Notes: generated by a model from the sequence alone, not told the origin. DNA of 64,000 bases from DASYAE01 sp036501535 (GCA_036501535.1 DASYAE010000043.1:37385-101384), one strand, 5' to 3'. Numbered from the stretch's first letter, positions 8,642-17,850 are shown. Program-made: numbers and translations.

Positions 8642-8669
8642 TTGACGTAATAGGCAAAAAGCCTATGCT
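8642..8669 (+). promoter_or_regulatory. Promoter with inverted-repeat operator for the 8717-11221 operon
   Basis: TTGACG (8642-8647) and TATGCT (8664-8669) are separated by 16 bp. The spacer holds ATAGGC-AAAAA-GCCTAT (8650-8666), a perfect 6-bp-arm inverted repeat whose right arm runs into the -10. A dimeric repressor here would block polymerase. The only regulator-like product in the operon is the CGNR protein encoded by its third gene. Confidence 0.6.
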
Positions 8670-8716
8670 TGTGACAGGAACACGGATGCTGCTACTTGGA
8701 AGGCTGAGGCGCGATC

Positions 8717-9646
8717 GTGCGGATTCTTGTTGTGGGCGCGGGAGCCACCGGCGGGTACTTCGGGGCGCGCCTGGCGCAGGCGGGCCGGGACGTCAGCTTC
8801 CTGGTGCGGCCGCGCCGGGCGGCCGAGCTGCGCGAGCGCGGCCTGCGCATCGTCAGCCCCGAGCGGACCGACACCGTCGCGTCGCAGCTGGTGACCGCGG
8901 ACGAGATCACAGGCCCCTACGACCTGGTGCTGCTCTCGGTGAAGGCGGCCGCGCTGGCGCAGGCGATCGAGGACCTTGCGCCGGCGGTCGGCCCGCAGAC
9001 GGTGATCCTGCCGTTCCTCAACGGCATGGCGCACATGGACGAGCTGGTCGCCCGCTTCGGCGCGCACGCGGTGTTCGGCGGCGTGGTCAAGGTCTTCGCG
9101 ACCGTCGGCGACGAGGGCGACATCGTCCAGCTGGCGCTGACCCCGCCCGCGAGCATCGTGTTCGGAGAGCTGGACGGCGACGCATCGGAGCGCGCCGAGG
9201 AGGTGCGCCGGACCCTCGACGTCGCCGGGTTCACGGTCGACACCTCGACGGACATCGTCGCGGCGATGTGGCACAAGTGGTCGTTCATCACCACTCTCGG
9301 CGCGCTGACCTGCCTGATGCGCGGCCCGGTCGGCGACATCGTCGAGGCGGGCGGCGGCTGGCTCGGCCCGGCGATCCTGGCCGAGACCGCCGCGGTGTGC
9401 GCCGCGGCCGGGCACCCGCTCCCGGATCGCGAGATCGCCGCGACGACCGCCATGGTCACCGAGGCCGGCTCGTCCGCGACCTCGTCGGCCTACCGGGACC
9501 TGGCCGGCGGCCGGCCGGTCGAGGTCGAGCACGTCTTCGGCGACCTGGTCGCGCGGGCGCGCAAGCTCGGCGCGGACACCCCGCTGCTCGACCTGGCGAC
9601 GCTGCACCTGAGGGTCGCTCAGCTGCGTCTCGCGAAGGAGCGGTGA
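8717..9646 (+). CDS. Ketopantoate reductase family (ApbA/PanE) oxidoreductase
   Basis: A 309-residue NADP-dependent dehydrogenase with an N-terminal Rossmann fold ('ILVVGAGATGGYFGARLAQ') and the ApbA C-terminal domain. Aligned by eye with PanE, the catalytic Lys is present ('MWHKWSFITT'), but the Asn four residues later is replaced by Ile. True ketopantoate reduction is therefore doubtful. No pantothenate genes are near; it leads an operon with an NmrA-type reductase and a CGNR regulator, so a role in reducing some other 2-oxo compound or electrophile is more likely. GTG at 8717 is the start, with a GAGG site upstream. Confidence 0.8.
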   Translation: MRILVVGAGATGGYFGARLAQAGRDVSFLVRPRRAAELRERGLRIVSPERTDTVASQLVTADEITGPYDLVLLSVKAAALAQAIEDLAPAVGPQTVILPFLNGMAHMDELVARFGAHAVFGGVVKVFATVGDEGDIVQLALTPPASIVFGELDGDASERAEEVRRTLDVAGFTVDTSTDIVAAMWHKWSFITTLGALTCLMRGPVGDIVEAGGGWLGPAILAETAAVCAAAGHPLPDREIAATTAMVTEAGSSATSSAYRDLAGGRPVEVEHVFGDLVARARKLGADTPLLDLATLHLRVAQLRLAKER

Positions 9647-9650
9647 AGCC

Positions 9651-10550
9651 GTGAAGGGCGCGATGAAGGTGCTCGTGATCGGCGCGACCGGCCAGACCGG
9701 CGCGCAGGCGGTCCGCCGGCTGCTGCGCCGGGACGCGATGGTGCGGGTGCTGGTGCGCAACCCGCAGAAGGCCGAGGAGATGTTCTACGGGGCGGACACC
9801 GGCGGCTGGCTGGAGATCGTCGGGGGAAGCCTGGACGACCCCGGCGTGCTGCGAGCGGCCTTCAACAAGTCCGACGTGGCCTTCGTCGCGCTCGGCTCGG
9901 TCGGCGAGCAGGGGGCTTTGCAGAGGTCGATCATCGAGGCGGCCGCCGACGCCGGGCTGCCGCAGCTGATCCGGCTGTCCGTGCTGAACGCGGGCCACGA
10001 CTCGCTGGGCATCAACCAGCGCGCCCACGCCGAGCTCGACGACCTGGCCGGGCGCACCGGCATCGGCTACACGACGGTGCGGCCCGCGATCTTCATGACG
10101 AGCCTTCTCGCCTCGGCCCGGCAGATCCGCGAGACCGGCGGCTGGAGCGGCGTCGCGCGGCAGGGCCGCAATCCGCTGATCGACCCGCGCGACGCCGCCG
10201 ACGCGGCCGCGGCGGTGATCCTGGACCGGTCGCGCTGGGGCCGGCACCACGAGCTGACCGGACCGGAGCTGCTGTCCTGGCCGGACGCCGCGGCGCAGCT
10301 GGGCAGGGAGATCGGCCGGCCGGTCGAGTACCGGGCGGTGGACGACGCGACGATGCGCGAGGCGCTGGCGCAGCGCGGCTTCGGCGCGCCGGACGTCGAC
10401 CTGCTCATCGCCCGCGAGCACGCGACCGAGGCGCGGGAGAACGAGCGGATCACGAACACGGTGCTGGAGCTGACCGGCGCGCACCCGCGCACGCTCGCGC
10501 AGTTCCTGCACGAATACCGGGCCAAGTTCTGCAAGACGGGCACGGCATGA
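9651..10550 (+). CDS. NAD(P)-binding NmrA/SDR family protein
   Basis: A 299-residue atypical short-chain dehydrogenase. 'VLVIGATGQTGAQAVRRLL' is the GxxGxxG nucleotide-binding motif. 'VRVLVRNPQKAEEM' follows as in NmrA/azoreductase-like proteins, and 'YTTVRPAIFMTSLL' is the usual third conserved block. The canonical SDR Tyr-x3-Lys pair is not evident, as in NmrA-type sensors. The start may be GTG 9651 or ATG 9663. It begins 5 bp after the upstream gene and overlaps the next (ATGA). Redox sensing or quinone/electrophile reduction is inferred. Confidence 0.8.
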   Translation: MKGAMKVLVIGATGQTGAQAVRRLLRRDAMVRVLVRNPQKAEEMFYGADTGGWLEIVGGSLDDPGVLRAAFNKSDVAFVALGSVGEQGALQRSIIEAAADAGLPQLIRLSVLNAGHDSLGINQRAHAELDDLAGRTGIGYTTVRPAIFMTSLLASARQIRETGGWSGVARQGRNPLIDPRDAADAAAAVILDRSRWGRHHELTGPELLSWPDAAAQLGREIGRPVEYRAVDDATMREALAQRGFGAPDVDLLIAREHATEARENERITNTVLELTGAHPRTLAQFLHEYRAKFCKTGTA

Positions 10551-11221
10551 GCCGGATACCGGGCGCGGCGGGGGCCGGCGCCGCCGCCGCGGATGTGGCC
10601 GAGGCCGGGACGGAGGCGGGGATTGGGCCGAGCGAGCGATACGTCTCGGCAGATCCGCACGATCTGATGCTGACTCAGGAGTTGTGTAACTCGATCGGGC
10701 GCACGAGGCTGCCGCTGCTCGCGGACGTGCTCCAGGACCGGGCCGGCGCCGAGGCCTGGCTGCGGGACGCGGCAGCGCGCTGGTGCCGGTCCCGAGACGA
10801 GCCGGAGCCGGAGCCTTATGCGGCGCTGCCGGAGGAGGGCTTGCAGCAGCTGCGGGAACTGCGCGATCACGTCCGCCGCCTGGTTGCCTCCAACGGCGAC
10901 GAGGCCACGGGCCAGCCGGCGCAGTGGGCGACGCTGACGCCGCTGACCGCGCCGATCGTGGTCACCCTGCGCGGCGATTGCGTGCAGGCCTCGCCGCGCG
11001 GCTCCGGGGCGGATTGGCTGGCGTCGGCCATCGCCGTCGAGTGGCTGCTCGCGCACGAGCACGGGACGCTGCGCCGGCTCAAGCTCTGCCACAACACGCG
11101 CTGCGCCGTCGCCTTCTACGACCGCTCCAAGAACAACAGCCGGGTCTGGCACGACCTGGCCCGCTGCGGAAACCCGGCGAACGTGCGCGCCTATCGGGCT
11201 CGGCGCAGCGCAGCGTCCTGA
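10547..11221 (+). CDS. CGNR zinc-finger transcriptional regulator
   Basis: A 224-residue protein with an ABATE-type N-terminal domain (about 30-165). The C-terminal CGNR zinc finger is visible as 'LCHNTRCAVAFYDRSKNNSR' followed by 'ARCGNPANVRAYRAR'; the four Cys/His-like positions are the C of LCHN, the C of TRC, the C of ARC and neighbours. CGNR proteins are stress-responsive regulators in actinobacteria. It is the last gene of a coupled three-gene operon. It may act on the 8650-8666 inverted repeat, which would be autoregulation. Confidence 0.85.
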   Translation: MSRIPGAAGAGAAAADVAEAGTEAGIGPSERYVSADPHDLMLTQELCNSIGRTRLPLLADVLQDRAGAEAWLRDAAARWCRSRDEPEPEPYAALPEEGLQQLRELRDHVRRLVASNGDEATGQPAQWATLTPLTAPIVVTLRGDCVQASPRGSGADWLASAIAVEWLLAHEHGTLRRLKLCHNTRCAVAFYDRSKNNSRVWHDLARCGNPANVRAYRARRSAAS

Positions 11222-11245
11222 GGCCGGAGACGATCAGCGCGCTGA

Positions 11246-13135
11246 CTATCCCAGCGCGTAGAGCGCCCCGGATGCCGGGAACACGGCGCCGTCGTCGGAA
11301 GCCTCGAGCAGCACCGCGCCCGAAGCGCAGGCGAGCATCGTCGGCGCGCCGACGATGTCCGGTTCGTCGTAGGACGCTGTCGTGCCCGTCCTGGCAGTGT
11401 TGGCGTGCGCGACGAGGCGCACGCGCGTTCCGTCGTACACGGAGACGTAGGACATCCCGGAGCACGTCGCGGCTTGGAAAGGACCGAGGGTGTCCTTCGT
11501 CGGCGCCGCGACCGTGGCCGTCCACGTCTTAGCCCACGTACTCGGCGCGAATGCCGTTATCCCCAGCGTGCCCGCGCCGGGGAGCAGGGAGAGCGCCGGA
11601 TCGCCGCCCTGCACGCGGCCGTCGTACCCGTCGTCGAGCGGCCCGTCCGGCTCGGTGAACGAGCCGAGCTCCCGCCCGGTCGGGGCCGCCAGCAGGGTCG
11701 CCGTATTCGCATACGTGTATTGGCCGATCGTGTTCCCGACCAGGAAGCCGACGCCGGCGACCGCGCCGACGACCGGATTGGAGTCCGCTGCGAGGCTGGC
11801 GCTCCATATCTGGCGTCCTGTGGACAGCGAGAGCCCCAGCAGCCTGGCGACGGTCTGGTCGCCGGGACCGCAGAACTCGACGACCGCGAGCACGCCGGCG
11901 GCGATGGCCGCGGCGTTGCCCTCGAAGGGGTAGATCGAGCACTGCGGGCCGCCGAGCGACGAGCCCGGCAGCAGCACGGACCAGGCCGGGGCCCCGGTGC
12001 GCGCGACCCACCCGGCCGCGGCGGCCCATCCGGTGGCGAAGTCCGATTCGGTGCTCTGGCTGACGTGCACCAGCTCGTCCCCGACCGCCAGCCAGGAAGA
12101 GCCCTGCTGCCACGGGGACGGCACGGGCTGGTCGTCCCAGTCGTCGGACGAGACCGTGTCGCGCGTCGTCCACTGCCAGCGCACGGCGCCGGTGGCGGTG
12201 TCGAGGGCCACCACGGTGTAGCTTGCCGCTTCCTGGGTGGGAGCGGCGAAATCGGTGCCGCCGCGCGCGTGGAAGATCGCGTACACCGTCCGGCCGTCCG
12301 GGGAGAACACCGAGTCGTCGAGGCCGTACTCGTCGTACCGCCTCACGTAGTACCACAGCACCCTGCCGGTGGCCGAGTCCAGGACCCTGACCCCGTCGAG
12401 CTGGTCGACCAGGACGTACCGGCCGGAGACCGCGCGGACCCGCTCGTCCTCGCCGAGCTGGACGTGCCAGAGCACGCGGCCGGGGTCCCGTGGCGCCGAC
12501 GCGGCCAGGGCGGGCAGCGCCGAAGCGGTCGTGTTCTGCACCATGACCGCCGCAGCACGCACCCCGGTCAGCGCCGCGGCCACGACCACCAGCGCCACCG
12601 CAACGCAGCCCACGACGACGACGGGCCGACGCCGCAGCGAGGCTCCGAGCCCGGCCCGCCACCACTGCGTCCCAGCGGTCCGCCACGGCGGCGCGAGCGC
12701 GAGCAGCAGCCAGCCCGCGACGAGGCCCGCCGCGCTGAAGACCGCCAGCCACCCGAACGGGCGCACCGGCCAGAGCCGCGCGAGCCCGTCCGTCTGGAGC
12801 AGCACGAGGACCAACAGCCCGCCGGACAGGGCGAGCGTCCCAATACGCCGATACATCCGGCCGCGAGCAGCCCACGAGCCTCTGGGCCACTCGAGCGCGA
12901 ACAGCCCCAGGGCGATGAGCAGCAGGACGATGCACAGCTTGACCCAGCGGCCGCCCGGCTCCTGCTCGGGGTGGGGAAGCGAGCCGAACGCGTACCAGGG
13001 CCGGAACAAAGAGACCGCCATGCCGAGCGCTGCGCAGTACGCGAGAATCAGGCCCGTGACTGCAACGGCGGCGCGCGCGGCGCCCGCCCTCGGCACATCC
13101 GCCTGCAGCGCATCGTCGTCCGACTGCGCCGACAC
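11246..13135 (-). CDS. Membrane protein with PQQ-like beta-propeller domain
   Basis: A 629-residue protein. Residues about 20-200 hold roughly five hydrophobic helices. From about 225 onward is an extracytoplasmic PQQ-binding-like propeller with repeated 'GRVLW', 'GAVRWQW' and 'GRQIWSA' blade motifs. No dehydrogenase catalytic residues are visible, so it is more likely a binding or scaffold protein than a quinoprotein enzyme. Start GTG 13135 has a perfect GGGAGGG 5-8 bp upstream. It is a stand-alone gene; substrate and partner are unknown. Confidence 0.8.
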   Translation of the reverse strand: MSAQSDDDALQADVPRAGAARAAVAVTGLILAYCAALGMAVSLFRPWYAFGSLPHPEQEPGGRWVKLCIVLLLIALGLFALEWPRGSWAARGRMYRRIGTLALSGGLLVLVLLQTDGLARLWPVRPFGWLAVFSAAGLVAGWLLLALAPPWRTAGTQWWRAGLGASLRRRPVVVVGCVAVALVVVAAALTGVRAAAVMVQNTTASALPALAASAPRDPGRVLWHVQLGEDERVRAVSGRYVLVDQLDGVRVLDSATGRVLWYYVRRYDEYGLDDSVFSPDGRTVYAIFHARGGTDFAAPTQEAASYTVVALDTATGAVRWQWTTRDTVSSDDWDDQPVPSPWQQGSSWLAVGDELVHVSQSTESDFATGWAAAAGWVARTGAPAWSVLLPGSSLGGPQCSIYPFEGNAAAIAAGVLAVVEFCGPGDQTVARLLGLSLSTGRQIWSASLAADSNPVVGAVAGVGFLVGNTIGQYTYANTATLLAAPTGRELGSFTEPDGPLDDGYDGRVQGGDPALSLLPGAGTLGITAFAPSTWAKTWTATVAAPTKDTLGPFQAATCSGMSYVSVYDGTRVRLVAHANTARTGTTASYDEPDIVGAPTMLACASGAVLLEASDDGAVFPASGALYALG

Positions 13136-13273
13136 CCGTCCCTCCCAACCCGACCCGTGCTTCCCGCGCTGCCCACAATAACCACGCGCCCAGGGCGAAA
13201 CCAGTGTTCACCCCCGTCCGACAGCCTGCTGACACACGTGCGGCGCCCAGATTCGACCCGCTGATACGCCTGG

Positions 13274-14179
13274 TCAGCCGGAGAGCTCGACGACGAGGGC
13301 CCGGTGGTCGGAGATGGCAGCCTGGGGCGCGGCCGAGATCCGTACCGCCGAACGAGGGACTCCGGCGGCAAGGATGTGGTCGAACTGGACCAGCGGGCGA
13401 TGCGCGGGGTACGTGGCGGTCCTGGCCAGGTCGTGCCACGTGTGTTCGATCGGTCTGCGCCGCACCAGGCTGTCCACGAGCTCTCGTCCCATGAGCACCG
13501 CGCGCGGGACGGGGCCGATGAGGTTCAGGTCGCCGAGCAGCACGTGCGGGCGCGGCATGTCGGCGAGCCAGGTGTGCAGGACGGCGAGCTGGCCGACGTT
13601 CCAGCCGGGGACGAAGGAGAGATGGGTGGCGACGACGGTGAACGGGCCGCGCGCGCCCTCGAGCACCGCCGCGACGGCGACGCGCGGGTGATCGCGGACC
13701 AGGGTCAGGGCTTTGCGTCCGACGACCGCGAGCGGCATCGAGGCCGGGACGCCGAGCAGTCTGCGCGCCCGCCATTCCAGCACCGGCCTGCGGGTGAGCA
13801 GGGCGATGCCGTGGGACCGGGCGACGGACGGGACCGGGATGCCGTCCGGGCCATAAGCGCCGTGCGGGCCGTAGACGCCCAGCGCGGGGGCGCTGCGGTC
13901 GAGTTCCCAGCCGGCGCCGCGGACGGCTCGGCCGTGCAGGGCCGAAGCGTAGCGCCAGTCGGCCGCACCCATGGCCGTCGCGGCGATCAGGGCCTGATCG
14001 ACGTCACCGGACCTGGCTTGGTAGCGGTCCACTTCCTGGAGCGCGAGAACATCGGCGTCAAGGTCCGACACGGCGTCGGCGAACGGCTGCTGCGCAGGCG
14101 CGGCGTCCGGCGGCCCCACCGGACGGCCGTCGGCGCCCAGCGGCCTGCCATGCAGCACGTTGAACGTCGCAAGGCGCAT
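13274..14179 (-). CDS. Endonuclease/exonuclease/phosphatase family protein
   Basis: A 301-residue EEP-fold metallohydrolase. 'LATFNVLHGR' at the N-terminus carries the conserved Asn, 'DVLALQEVDRYQ' the metal-binding Glu, 'VVATHLSFVPG' the catalytic His, 'HVLLGDLNLIGP' the Asp-x-Asn pair, and 'AAISDHRALVVEL' the terminal Asp-His. All key EEP residues are thus present. The start ATG 14179 begins directly at the family motif; longer upstream frames run into the divergent hydrolase gene. Substrate (nucleic acid, phosphoinositide or sphingolipid type) cannot be told. No signal peptide. Confidence 0.9.
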   Translation of the reverse strand: MRLATFNVLHGRPLGADGRPVGPPDAAPAQQPFADAVSDLDADVLALQEVDRYQARSGDVDQALIAATAMGAADWRYASALHGRAVRGAGWELDRSAPALGVYGPHGAYGPDGIPVPSVARSHGIALLTRRPVLEWRARRLLGVPASMPLAVVGRKALTLVRDHPRVAVAAVLEGARGPFTVVATHLSFVPGWNVGQLAVLHTWLADMPRPHVLLGDLNLIGPVPRAVLMGRELVDSLVRRRPIEHTWHDLARTATYPAHRPLVQFDHILAAGVPRSAVRISAAPQAAISDHRALVVELSG

Positions 14180-14260
14180 CGGCCCGATCGTACCCAGCCA
14201 GCCCGGGCATCGAACCGGCGCAGCGCCGCTTCGGTCAGCGCGCGCTGACATACTGGCGTC

Positions 14261-15142
14261 ATGCCGATCACTGCTCTCGACCTGCCGGACGGCCGCGTGC
14301 TGGAACTCGCCGTCACCGGTCCCGCGGACGGCCCGGTGCTGGTGATGCACCACGGCACGCCCGGCTCGCTGGTGCGCAGCCGCGTGGTCGAGGACGCGGC
14401 GCACCGGCGCGGACTGCGCCTGGCCACCTTCAACCGCGCCGGCTACGGCGGCTCGACCCGCCAGCCCGGCCGCAGTGTCGCCGACGCGGCCGCCGATGTG
14501 GAGGCCGTGCTCGACCACCTCGGCGCCCAGCGCTGCCTGACGCTCGGCGCGTCCGGTGGCGGCCCGCACGCCCTGGCCTGCGCCGCCCTGCTGCCCGGCC
14601 GGGTCGCGGCCGCGGCGAGCATCGCCGGCGTGGGCCCCTACGGCGTCGCGGACCTGGACTTCCTGGCCGGGATGGGCGAGGACAACATCGAGGAGTTCGG
14701 CCATGCCGTGGCCGGCGAGCAGGAGCTGCGGGCCGCGCTCGAGCCCGTCGCCCCGCTACTGCGCGATGCCAAGGCGCAGGATCTGACGGAGCTGATGGGC
14801 GGTCTGCTGCCGGAAGCCGACCGCGCGTGCCTCGCCTCCGGCCCGAACGGCGAGGATCTGGCCGCCCAGTTCAAGGAGAGCCTGCGCACCGGGATCTCCG
14901 GCTGGCTCGACGACGACCTGGCCTTCGTGCGCCCGTGGGGCTTCTCGCTGGACGCGATCGCCGTGCCGGTCTTCGTCTGGCAGGGAGACCAGGACCTGAT
15001 GGTCCCGTTCGCGCACGGCCGCTGGCTGATCGACCACGTCCCGGGCGCGGCGGCCCGCCTGAAGCCCGGCGAGGGCCATCTGTCCGTGTTCCTCAACCGC
15101 GCGGACGAGATCCTTGGCGAACTGGTCGCGGCGCTCGGCTGA
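14261..15142 (+). CDS. Alpha/beta hydrolase
   Basis: A 293-residue hydrolase. 'VMHHGTPGS' is the oxyanion-hole HG motif. 'LGASGGGPHALAC' contains the nucleophile Ser in a G-x-S-x-G elbow. 'QGDQDLMVPFAHGRWL' supplies the acidic residue and 'GEGHLSVF' the His. The family is the broad AB hydrolase-1 group; substrate is unknown. It is divergent from the EEP gene, with an 81-bp gap. Confidence 0.88.
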   Translation: MPITALDLPDGRVLELAVTGPADGPVLVMHHGTPGSLVRSRVVEDAAHRRGLRLATFNRAGYGGSTRQPGRSVADAAADVEAVLDHLGAQRCLTLGASGGGPHALACAALLPGRVAAAASIAGVGPYGVADLDFLAGMGEDNIEEFGHAVAGEQELRAALEPVAPLLRDAKAQDLTELMGGLLPEADRACLASGPNGEDLAAQFKESLRTGISGWLDDDLAFVRPWGFSLDAIAVPVFVWQGDQDLMVPFAHGRWLIDHVPGAAARLKPGEGHLSVFLNRADEILGELVAALG

Positions 15143-15724
15143 CGCGCCGGGCCGAAGACCGGCGTGAAGATCGACATCCGGGGCGCGGAAGCCGTACTGC
15201 GCCGGCCAGATTCCCGCCCGCGCGGGCGCCCGGCCTCCGGCGGTGGGTGCGAATGCCGCGGCGGACCCGCATTTCCACGCCGCGGCGCAGGGTGTGCGCA
15301 GGTCTTGGACGGGATTTGAGGCTCCGTCTCGTCGCCCCTGATTGACCACGTTCGTACGCGGCGATACGTTTCCCGTGCATGTCGTCCGGAACCGAACGTT
15401 CGGTTTGGAATCCGAAGACACGTAAGCGCCGCGCCTGTATTCCCGACGGACTGCGCCTGGTTCCGCTCGGGCATATGACGCGGGGTTTCGATAAGCGCTG
15501 GCACGGTCGGATCGGGCGCGACTAACCCACACTTACCCACCTAGCTCGGCGACTTCCCTCGCCCTGCGCGCACCATCCCGCTCCCTCCTGGCTAGCAGAA
15601 CTTTGATACACGGCCGGAGCTCCCGCGCCGCGGCGATCCCGCGCGCCTTCGGAGCGCCGGCCTGCCAACCCAGCGACCGGCCTCACCCCGGGCCGGCCGC
15701 CACTCACCCGAGAGGGATGACCGA
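15143..15724. other. Long intergenic region upstream of the S53 peptidase gene
   Basis: 582 bp without a convincing gene. Possible frames on the minus strand have no ribosome site and look Arg-rich, like antisense translations. The region holds the palindrome listed at 15390-15405. Around 15600 there is an AT-richer patch (CTTTGATACA) that may hold a promoter for the peptidase. Confidence 0.6.
15390..15405. promoter_or_regulatory. Perfect 16-bp palindrome, TetR-type operator candidate
   Basis: AACCGAACGTTCGGTT is a perfect palindrome in the gap upstream of the secreted peptidase, about 320 bp before its start. Its size and ACGT centre resemble TetR-family operators. No TetR gene is present in this window, so the regulator would be encoded elsewhere. 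Confidence 0.5.
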
Positions 15725-17779
15725 GTGAATTTCAGTGATCGCCTGCGCGCTACGGCACGCCTCGCCACGGCCGTGGCGTTGGGCAGCGCGCTGAGCCTGG
15801 GCACCGTGGCGGCGGCCGCGGCTGCCCCGTCCAATCCCGCCGCCCAGCTGCTGGCGGCGGAGGCGGCGGGTTCGGCCCACGCCACACAGCCCGCGCTGAC
15901 GGCCGCGGACTCGCAGTCCACGCAGGCCTGCCCGGCCGTGCTCGTGGTCGGCCACCAGTTCTGTGAAGCGCTCAAGCGCGGCGGGATCTCCCCGAAGAGC
16001 GCGACGTCCTCGCCGGACGCCATCCCGTCCGGCGTCGGCTACGGGCCCTCGCAGCTGCAGTCGGCCTATGCCCTGACCTCGGCCTCGGCATCGGACGGCG
16101 CCGGGCGCACGGTCGCGCTCGTGGACGCCTACGACGACCCGACCGCGGCCAGCGACCTGGCCGCCTACCGGTCGGCCGCAGGCCTGCCGACGGCCACCTT
16201 CAGCAAGGTCAACCAGAACGGCGCGACCTCGCCGCTGCCCGCCAAGGCCCCGTCGAGCGACGACTGGACCCTGGAGGAGTCGCTGGACCTGGACATGGTG
16301 TCCTCGATCTGCCCGCTGTGCAGCATCGTGCTGGTCGAAGCGAACGACGACACCAGCGACGGCCTGTACGTCGCGGAGAACACCGCCGCGAGCCTGGCCG
16401 GTTACGTCTCCAACTCGTGGGGCGGTTCCGAGGCCTCCTCGGACACCACCCTCGACAGCCAGTACTTCAACCACCCCGGCGACGTCATCACGGCCTCCGC
16501 GGGTGACTCGGACTACGGCGTGATCTACCCGGCCACGTCGCCGAACGTCGTCGCCGTGGGCGGCACCAGCCTGAGCTCGGCCTCGAACTCGCGCGGCTGG
16601 TCCGAGTCGGTCTGGAACACCCAGACCGGCGTCGAGGGCACCGGCTCGGGCTGCTCGGCGTTCGAGCCGAAGCCGTCCTGGCAGGCCTCGCTCAGCCTGC
16701 CGTCCGGCTGCTCGGAGCGGATCGACAACGACGTCGCGGCCGACGCCGACCCGAACACCGGCGTCGCGGTCTACGACACCTCGAACAGCAACGGCGGGTG
16801 GAACGAGGTCGGCGGCACCAGCGCCTCCTCGCCGATGCTGGCGGCCATGTACGCGCTGGCGGGCAACGCCGGCAACACCCCTGCCGACGACATCTACACC
16901 CACACGAGCAACTTCTTCGACGTCACCAGCGGCAACGACGGCTCGTGCAGCCCGGCCTACCTGTGCACCGCGGAGACCGGCTACGACGGCCCGACCGGCA
17001 TCGGCACCCCGGACGGCATCGCCGGCCTGCAGACCGGTAGCACCGGCACCGGCAACACCGTGACGGTGAACAACCCGGGCAGCCAGACCGGCACCGTCGG
17101 CACCGCGGTCTCGCTGCAGATCTCGGCGAGCGACTCGGCGTCCGGCCAGACCCTGACCTACAGTGCCTCCGGTCTCCCGGCGGGCCTGTCGATCTCGACC
17201 TCCGGCCTGATCTCCGGCACGCCGACCACGGCGGCCACCTCGAGCGTCGTGGTGACCGCGAAGGACACCACCGGCGCCTCCGGGACGGCCTCGTTCAGCT
17301 GGACGATCAACTCCACCGGCGGGGGCGGCTGCACGTCGACCACCAACGTCGTGAAGAACCCGGACTTCACCAACGGCACGAGCTGGACCGCCTCGTCCGG
17401 CGTCATCGGTGAGTGGGCTCCGTCCGAGCCGCCGTTCACCGGCAACTGGGACGCCTGGCTCGACGGCTACGGCGAGTCGCACACCGACACCCTGTCCCAG
17501 TCGGTGACGATCCCGGCCGGCTGCACCGGCACGCTCGAGGTGTGGCTGCACATCGACAGCGAGCAGACCAGCGGCACCAACGGCTCGTTCACCATCAAGG
17601 TGGCCGGCACCACGGTCGGCACGTTCACCAACCTGAACGCGGCGAACGGCTACACCGAGCACAGCTTCACCCTCCCCGCCTCCGACGCCGGCTCGGCGAT
17701 CACCCTGCTGTTCACCGGCGTGGAGACCAACAGCAACAACACCAGCTACGTCGTCGGCCAGGTCGAGCTCATTCCGTGA
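15725..17779 (+). CDS. Secreted S53 (sedolisin/kumamolisin-type) peptidase with C-terminal Ig-like domain
   Basis: A 684-residue secreted serine-carboxyl peptidase. A Sec signal peptide (about 1-34, Ala-rich cleavage region) precedes the catalytic domain. The triad is visible as Glu184 and Asp188 ('WTLEESLDLD'), the oxyanion Asp261 ('ASAGDSDYG') and Ser366 ('GGTSASSPMLAAM'). The calcium-site region is 'DVTSGNDGSC' and 'GYDGPTGIGTPDG'. The long pro-S53 domain (about 180 residues in kumamolisin) is missing; only about 75 residues lie between signal and catalytic core. After it come a putative-Ig (He_PIG) domain (about 445-530) and a 150-residue beta-rich domain, perhaps adhesive or carbohydrate-binding. 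GTG start, with GAGAGGG upstream. Extracellular protein degradation at low pH is inferred. Confidence 0.9.
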   Translation: MNFSDRLRATARLATAVALGSALSLGTVAAAAAAPSNPAAQLLAAEAAGSAHATQPALTAADSQSTQACPAVLVVGHQFCEALKRGGISPKSATSSPDAIPSGVGYGPSQLQSAYALTSASASDGAGRTVALVDAYDDPTAASDLAAYRSAAGLPTATFSKVNQNGATSPLPAKAPSSDDWTLEESLDLDMVSSICPLCSIVLVEANDDTSDGLYVAENTAASLAGYVSNSWGGSEASSDTTLDSQYFNHPGDVITASAGDSDYGVIYPATSPNVVAVGGTSLSSASNSRGWSESVWNTQTGVEGTGSGCSAFEPKPSWQASLSLPSGCSERIDNDVAADADPNTGVAVYDTSNSNGGWNEVGGTSASSPMLAAMYALAGNAGNTPADDIYTHTSNFFDVTSGNDGSCSPAYLCTAETGYDGPTGIGTPDGIAGLQTGSTGTGNTVTVNNPGSQTGTVGTAVSLQISASDSASGQTLTYSASGLPAGLSISTSGLISGTPTTAATSSVVVTAKDTTGASGTASFSWTINSTGGGGCTSTTNVVKNPDFTNGTSWTASSGVIGEWAPSEPPFTGNWDAWLDGYGESHTDTLSQSVTIPAGCTGTLEVWLHIDSEQTSGTNGSFTIKVAGTTVGTFTNLNAANGYTEHSFTLPASDAGSAITLLFTGVETNSNNTSYVVGQVELIP

Positions 17780-17814
17780 GCAAGGTCTTCCGCACGAGCT
17801 GACATAGCACCAAA

Positions 17815-17850
17815 GCGCGCCCACCACCGGGAAATCGGTGGTGGGCGCGC
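17815..17850 (+). terminator. Hairpin terminator after the S53 peptidase
   Basis: A perfect 15-bp GC-rich stem (17815-17829 with 17836-17850) has a GGAAAT loop, 36 bp after the peptidase stop. It also lies downstream of the convergent HTH gene, so it may serve both. No T-tract follows. Confidence 0.8.

Noticed and set aside
14638..15540. Minus-strand frames over the hydrolase end and the following gap
   Set aside because: No ribosome site, high Arg/Pro content, and they overlap the hydrolase active-site region.
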